From IMG/VR virus record IMGVR_UViG_3300032282_003516, positions 1 to 36,420 of that record: a stretch of DNA of 36,420 nucleotides. One strand, given 5' to 3'. Shown here piece after piece: positions 32,866 through 36,420 of the stretch. The translations under genes were made by a program, and so were the position numbers. This DNA is from a virus. Under the pieces are notes generated by a model, which did not search any database, was not told the DNA's origin, and saw nothing but the letters and a program-made list of their open reading frames with translations. Within the stretch, counting starts at the first letter, position 1, and each line of letters starts with the position of its first letter.

Positions 32866-33959
32866 CGGCAGTTCCTAAGAGAAGCCACACGACCGCCAAC
32901 GCCATTCTGGAATGGTATGAGGCGAAGACTGACGAGCCACGCTTGCACCTGGGCTGTTCTGAGATTGGCGGCCCCTGCGACCGGCAGCTTTGGTATAATT
33001 TCCGCTGGGCCAGCACCCCGGAAATCAAGGGGCGTATCCGGCGCCTGTTCCAGACGGGTCACTTGGCCGAGGACCGGTTCCTGGCTGACCTGCGGGCCAT
33101 TGGCGTAGAGGTTCTGGAGCGTGACCCAGACACGGGGAAGCAGTTCTATTTCTCTACGCTGGGCAACCATTTCGGCGGATCTTGCGATGGCATCGGACGT
33201 GGCTTTCCGGAAGCCCCGAAAGCCTGGGCTATTACGGAGTTCAAGACGCATTCTTCCAAGTCGTTTAATTCTCTGATGAAGGACGGTGTGCTTGTCTCCA
33301 AGCCGCAGCACTGGGCGCAGATGCAGTGCTACATGCTGTTCGCCGAACTGGACCGCGCCCTGTATCTCGCCGTGAACAAGGACAACGACGATCTGTATAG
33401 CGAGTGGGTCCACTTCGATGAGGAAGCCGCCACCACGTATGTCAGCCGGGCGGAACGGGTGATCAACGCCCAGGCCCCCTTGGAGCCGGTCAGCACAGAT
33501 TTCACTTGGTATCAGTGCAAGATGTGCAACCATTATGGCGTCTGCCATAGCAATCAGGTAGCACAGAAGAACTGCCGCACCTGCGTGCATGCTACGCCTG
33601 ATTTGGCAGGCCAGGGCTGGATATGTGAGAAGTTTAGCAAGGTTCTATCCTTCAAGGATCAGAAGGATGCCTGCGGGTCTCATTTGTTCATCCCTCAGTT
33701 GGTGCCATACGCTGATGTAGTGGACGGGTCCGATGACTGGGTTGGATACAAGCACAAGACCAACGGGACGATGTTCGCCAACATCACGAAGGACTGCACC
33801 AGGGAGATGGTTCCGGAGGATTTCACGGCGGGCTACCTGAGCGAGGAACTGGCCATTTGCACGGCATCTACCGTGGCGGACCAGCTTGTGGAGAACATCA
33901 AGAGCCTGTGGTGGGGCGCCAAGGTGATCCCGTATGAGGTAAAAGATGATCCTGCGTGA
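32862..33959 (+). CDS. PD-(D/E)XK nuclease (RecB/Cas4-like)
   Basis: 365 residues. The core has GGSCDGIG (Asp109), AITEFKTH (Glu126, Lys128) and a Gln-containing helix with KPQHWAQMQCYM, the order of the PD-(D/E)XK exonuclease fold. Six cysteines at about 219, 222, 228, 238, 241 and 255 may bind a metal or an iron-sulphur cluster, as in Cas4/AddB-type enzymes. It probably degrades DNA ends to make single strands for the Sak4/DUF669 pair. There is no Cas1 or CRISPR array, so it is not a CRISPR gene. It overlaps the helicase gene by 14 bases. Confidence 0.86.
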   Translation: MTAVPKRSHTTANAILEWYEAKTDEPRLHLGCSEIGGPCDRQLWYNFRWASTPEIKGRIRRLFQTGHLAEDRFLADLRAIGVEVLERDPDTGKQFYFSTLGNHFGGSCDGIGRGFPEAPKAWAITEFKTHSSKSFNSLMKDGVLVSKPQHWAQMQCYMLFAELDRALYLAVNKDNDDLYSEWVHFDEEAATTYVSRAERVINAQAPLEPVSTDFTWYQCKMCNHYGVCHSNQVAQKNCRTCVHATPDLAGQGWICEKFSKVLSFKDQKDACGSHLFIPQLVPYADVVDGSDDWVGYKHKTNGTMFANITKDCTREMVPEDFTAGYLSEELAICTASTVADQLVENIKSLWWGAKVIPYEVKDDPA

Positions 33960-35532
33960 TTATCAGACCGAAGCGGTCAACTCGGTCTATGACTACTTCG
34001 CAACCGGGGGCGTGGCGCCGTTGATCGTCACGCCTACCGGGTCTGGGAAGTCTGTCATCCTGGCCGAGATCATCTACCAATTCTGCCGGGACAATCCCGG
34101 CGGAAAGGTGCTGGTCATCACCCACGTCAAGGAACTAGTGGAACAGGACGCCGCCAAGATCCAGGAGGTATGGTATGCGCGGAATTTCTCATCCGCGCCG
34201 ATGGGCATCTACTCCGCCGGCATGAAGCGCCGGGAGATCGACCAGATCACCGTGGCCAGTATCCAGTCGATCTATCGGAAAGAGGCGTTCTACGGTGCCT
34301 TCGACCTTATCATCGTGGACGAGGCCCACCTCATCCCGCGCAATGACACGGGGATGTATTCGTCGTTCCTGATGAAGTCTGCCCAGGCCAACCCGAACGT
34401 GAAGCTGATCGGCCTGACGGCAACACCCTATCGCCTCCAGAGCGGGATGCTGCACGAGGGCGACGAGGCCATGTTCGACGGCATCAGCTACGAGGCCAAT
34501 CTGGCCGACCTGATCAACCGGGGCTACCTAAGCCGCTTGACCTGCAAGCACGGCGCCACGGTGGACCTACGGGGCGTGAAGCGGACGGCGGGCGAGTTTA
34601 ACCTGTCCGACCTGGGCCAGATCATGTCCGCCATGGAACTTGTGGAACATCACTGCGATGCCATTGTGGAGCGGTGCCAGGGGCGGAGGGCCATCCTGGT
34701 GTTTGCAGTGACGGTGGAGCATGCCAGGGCCATCAGCACCGCCCTGAAGGGGCGTGGAGTGGCTTCCAGCGTGGTGAGCGGGGATATGAGCGCTCCGCAC
34801 CGTGACGCCGTCATAGGCGCCTTCAAGGCTGGCAGGATACGCGCCCTGGTAAACTGTCAGGTGCTGACCACGGGCTTTGATTATCCGGGCATCGACGCCG
34901 TGGTGATGCTGCGTCCGACCTTGTCGCCGGGGCTGTATGTCCAGATGGCTGGACGAGGACTGCGCCTTGCCCCCGGCAAGGAGGACTGCCTCATTGTGGA
35001 CTTCGGTGGGAACGTCATCCGCCACGGATTCATCGACGCTGTTATGCCGCCCAGGAAGAAGGGCGGGGTGGCCGCGATGGCGCCCATCAAGCGGTGCCCG
35101 CAATGCAATGGGCTGATCCCGCTGGGGGCGAAAGTGTGCCCGCAGTGCGAGTATGTCTTCCCGGTCCCGGAGGCGGAAAGGAAGTCCACTAACGTGGCCT
35201 ATGACGGCCCGATGATGTCTACTGAGACGCCGTCCATGCTGATGAAGGTGAAGAACGTCAGCTACAGCCGGTATGTGACCAAGTCGGGCATCCCGGCGAT
35301 GCGCGTGTCTTACTACGTCGGCATCCGTCGCGTGGATGAGTATATCTGCCTGGAACATCCGGGCTTTGCGCGCACGAAGGCCGATCACTGGTGGCGCAGG
35401 CGGAACCCTGACGATGTCCCGCCAGGGAGCGTGGAGGCTGCCCTGGAGCGGACGGATAGCCTGAAGGTGCCCCACTACATCACGGTGAACTACACCAAGA
35501 AATTTCCGGAGATTGTGAAGTATGAGTTCTGA
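33946..35532 (+). CDS. DEAH-type superfamily 2 helicase with zinc ribbon
   Basis: 528 residues. Motif I is TPTGSGKS (29-36), motif II is DEAH (125-128), motif III is LTATPYR (157-163), and motif VI is QMAGRGLRL (333-341). A zinc ribbon CPQC...CPQC follows (Cys 384, 387, 398, 401). The C-terminal 120 residues contain VSYYVGIRRVDEYICLEHP and WWRRRNPDD. It is related to the RecG/UvsW-like and type-III-restriction-like helicases and probably remodels forks or branched DNA. No nuclease or methylase partner of a restriction system accompanies it, so replication is the likelier role. The gene overlaps both neighbours. Confidence 0.9.
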   Translation: MILRDYQTEAVNSVYDYFATGGVAPLIVTPTGSGKSVILAEIIYQFCRDNPGGKVLVITHVKELVEQDAAKIQEVWYARNFSSAPMGIYSAGMKRREIDQITVASIQSIYRKEAFYGAFDLIIVDEAHLIPRNDTGMYSSFLMKSAQANPNVKLIGLTATPYRLQSGMLHEGDEAMFDGISYEANLADLINRGYLSRLTCKHGATVDLRGVKRTAGEFNLSDLGQIMSAMELVEHHCDAIVERCQGRRAILVFAVTVEHARAISTALKGRGVASSVVSGDMSAPHRDAVIGAFKAGRIRALVNCQVLTTGFDYPGIDAVVMLRPTLSPGLYVQMAGRGLRLAPGKEDCLIVDFGGNVIRHGFIDAVMPPRKKGGVAAMAPIKRCPQCNGLIPLGAKVCPQCEYVFPVPEAERKSTNVAYDGPMMSTETPSMLMKVKNVSYSRYVTKSGIPAMRVSYYVGIRRVDEYICLEHPGFARTKADHWWRRRNPDDVPPGSVEAALERTDSLKVPHYITVNYTKKFPEIVKYEF

Positions 35533-35842
35533 TCACTACGAAGCCGCCAAGGCGGCATGGGAGACTGCCGGCAGCCTAGTTCAAGGCGATCGGCGGGAGA
35601 CGCATGGAGACTTCAAAGAGAACTTTGAGGCTATTGCCGGGCTGTGGGATGCTTATATAGCGGCCAAAAATTATGGCACTAGCCAATTTCGTGTGTCTTT
35701 GATCGACGCCGAAGACGTCGCCCAGATGATGGTGCTGATGAAGATCGCCCGGACGATGAATGGTCGCCTGAACCCGGACGACTACGTGGATGCCATTGGC
35801 TACGCCACGATCGCCGCCGGGCTGGCTACTTCTTCTGGCTAG
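35522..35842 (+). CDS. DUF6378-like protein
   Basis: 106 residues. TETHGDFKENFEAIAGLW-type sequence (here ETHGDFKENFEAIAGLWDAY) with VAQMMVLMKIARTMNGRLNP and DDYVDAIGYATIA is the pattern of DUF6378. This is a helical domain in many phages, perhaps related in fold to MazG-type pyrophosphohydrolases; that relation is only a suggestion. It overlaps the helicase stop by 11 bases and is the last plus-strand gene. A terminator lies 30 bases beyond. Confidence 0.82.
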   Translation: MSSDHYEAAKAAWETAGSLVQGDRRETHGDFKENFEAIAGLWDAYIAAKNYGTSQFRVSLIDAEDVAQMMVLMKIARTMNGRLNPDDYVDAIGYATIAAGLATSSG

Positions 35843-36011
35843 CCCTACAGGGCGCCGTCCAGGACTGATAGCCGCTCCACGAAACCATCGCGGGGCGGTT
35901 TTTCTGGTGTCGGTCTATGGCGTCCAGAGCAATCTTCCGGGCCTGTTCCACTGTCTTGGCGGTAGCCACGGCCAAGATGGCGTTGAACAAGATATCGTCT
36001 GAAAGGGCCAT
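35826..36011 (-). CDS. Small helical protein, unknown
   Basis: 61 residues. SDDILFNAILAVATAKTVEQARKIALDAI is a plausible amphipathic helical stretch, followed by a Trp-containing tail (VSWSGYQSWTAP). The start is ATG at 36011, 2 bases after the next gene. Its last 17 bases overlap the convergent DUF6378 gene, and the plus-strand terminator lies inside its coding region, so the 3' end is doubly used. Function unknown. Confidence 0.6.
   Translation of the reverse strand: MALSDDILFNAILAVATAKTVEQARKIALDAIDRHQKNRPAMVSWSGYQSWTAPCRASQKK
35872..35903 (+). terminator. Terminator of the plus-strand replication operon
   Basis: CCGCTCC (35872-35878) pairs with GGGGCGG (35892-35898) with one wobble. Five T follow (35899-35903). 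It is placed to end the long plus-strand operon after the DUF6378-like gene. Confidence 0.75.
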
Positions 36012-36013
36012 GA

Positions 36014-36223
36014 TTATCTCTTGGCTAGTTTGACCAGAAGTGTGAACTGCCCCTCATCACGGCGCGTAGCCATGATGGCGTATCCCTTTTCTACAAGATC
36101 CATAACCCACACAGGTTCAAACCCCTCATGCCAATACCAATGCTCACCGCGATGGTAACGGTAAGCCACGGGCATGAACTTGTAGGTTAGGCCGTAGTTG
36201 TCAGCGGGATCACGATTGATCAT
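36014..36223 (-). CDS. Small aromatic-rich protein, unknown
   Basis: 69 residues from ATG at 36223 (MINRDPADNYG). An upstream extension to 36286 runs through the preceding gene and is not favoured. Many aromatics: YKFMPVAYRYHRGEHWYWHEG, then VWVMDLVEKGYAIMATRRD and a beta end FTLLVKLAKR. It overlaps the winged-helix gene by 14 bases. No family recognised. Confidence 0.65.
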   Translation of the reverse strand: MINRDPADNYGLTYKFMPVAYRYHRGEHWYWHEGFEPVWVMDLVEKGYAIMATRRDEGQFTLLVKLAKR

Positions 36224-36420
36224 TGAGATACCCCACAAGGGTGACGACCCCACCCTGATTGGTGATCTGGGCGCCGTATTCTGCACGAACCCGGCCTATG
36301 TTCACAACGATAACCGTGCGCCAGTTTGCTGGCAGCCGTCCGATTGGCCAGAAGGCGTCCCGGATCGTGTCGATGGCAACGCCATTTGGATGGGACTTCT
36401 CCAGAATATCCAGAAGTATC
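36210..36420 (-). CDS. Winged-helix protein, running off the window edge
   Basis: 69 codons are visible, ending in TGA at 36212-36210; the start is outside the right edge. ILLDILEKSHPNGVAIDTIRD, then NWRTVIVVNIGRVRAEYG and GGVVTLVGY resemble the OmpR-type winged helix that ends in a beta wing, so it probably binds DNA. If the window ends are joined, the frame continues in phase through bases 2-1 to a GTG at 17-15. There GGAGG stands 6 bases upstream, and the GTG follows the tail-fibre stop by one base. The complete protein would then have 75 residues. Confidence 0.7.
   Translation of the reverse strand, partial: ILLDILEKSHPNGVAIDTIRDAFWPIGRLPANWRTVIVVNIGRVRAEYGAQITNQGGVVTLVGYLNDQS

Noticed and set aside
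32862-33959. CRISPR Cas4
   Set aside because: The fold and cysteines are similar, but no Cas1, Cas2 or array is present and the neighbours are recombination genes.

Overview
This window reads as a compact double-stranded DNA tailed-phage genome, not host chromosome. It carries a terminase small and large subunit, a P22-type portal, a scaffold-like protein, a Mu-gpT-like major capsid protein, tail proteins and a phage recombination/replication cassette. No ribosomal, tRNA or housekeeping genes were seen. The host is most likely an alphaproteobacterium: the phage carries homologues of two regulators typical of that class, GcrA and GapR (DUF2312), and most genes are GC-rich. No integrase, repressor of a recognised family, RNA polymerase or lysis cassette was identified.

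Layout. Positions 1-22940 (minus strand, read right to left) are the packaging, head and tail operon: TerS, GcrA-like regulator, C5 cytosine methyltransferase, TerL, two small proteins, portal, a 1390-residue polyvalent protein, two Lys/Arg-Gly-Gly-rich proteins, a GroES-like co-chaperonin, a scaffold candidate, the major capsid protein, head and adaptor proteins, a glycine-rich protein and a collagen-like tail fibre. Most junctions overlap by 1-8 bases (ATGA, TAATG, GTGA), so translation is probably coupled. A strong terminator at 7392-7421 separates the scaffold block from the capsid block.

Positions 22941-23081 form a divergent control region with two opposed sigma70-like promoters and an inverted repeat between their -35 boxes. 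To its right are three small plus-strand genes ending at a strong terminator (24097-24132). A minus-strand early operon follows (28201 down to 24254): primase-helicase, RusA resolvase, an excisionase-like HTH protein, two unknowns and the GapR-like protein. The 305-base gap between primase-helicase and RusA holds seven GTGCCCC heptamers arranged as nested inverted repeats, a candidate origin or operator array.

Positions 28202-35842 (plus strand) are the replication/recombination operon: several unknown small proteins, a GCA/CGC-rich repeat tract, a Sak4-like ATPase, a DUF669 protein, a PD-(D/E)XK nuclease and a DEAH-type helicase. Three small minus-strand genes close the window. The last one, a winged-helix protein, runs off the right edge. 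If the two window ends are joined, its frame continues in phase to a GTG with a good ribosome binding site just after the tail-fibre stop, so the window may be a complete, circularly permuted 36,420-base genome.

Taken together: the primase-helicase and the Sak4/DUF669/nuclease/helicase set would replicate and recombine the DNA; GcrA-like, GapR-like and methyltransferase proteins may tune host or phage transcription and protect DNA; the left operon builds the particle. All functions are inferred from reading the sequence; no database search was run.
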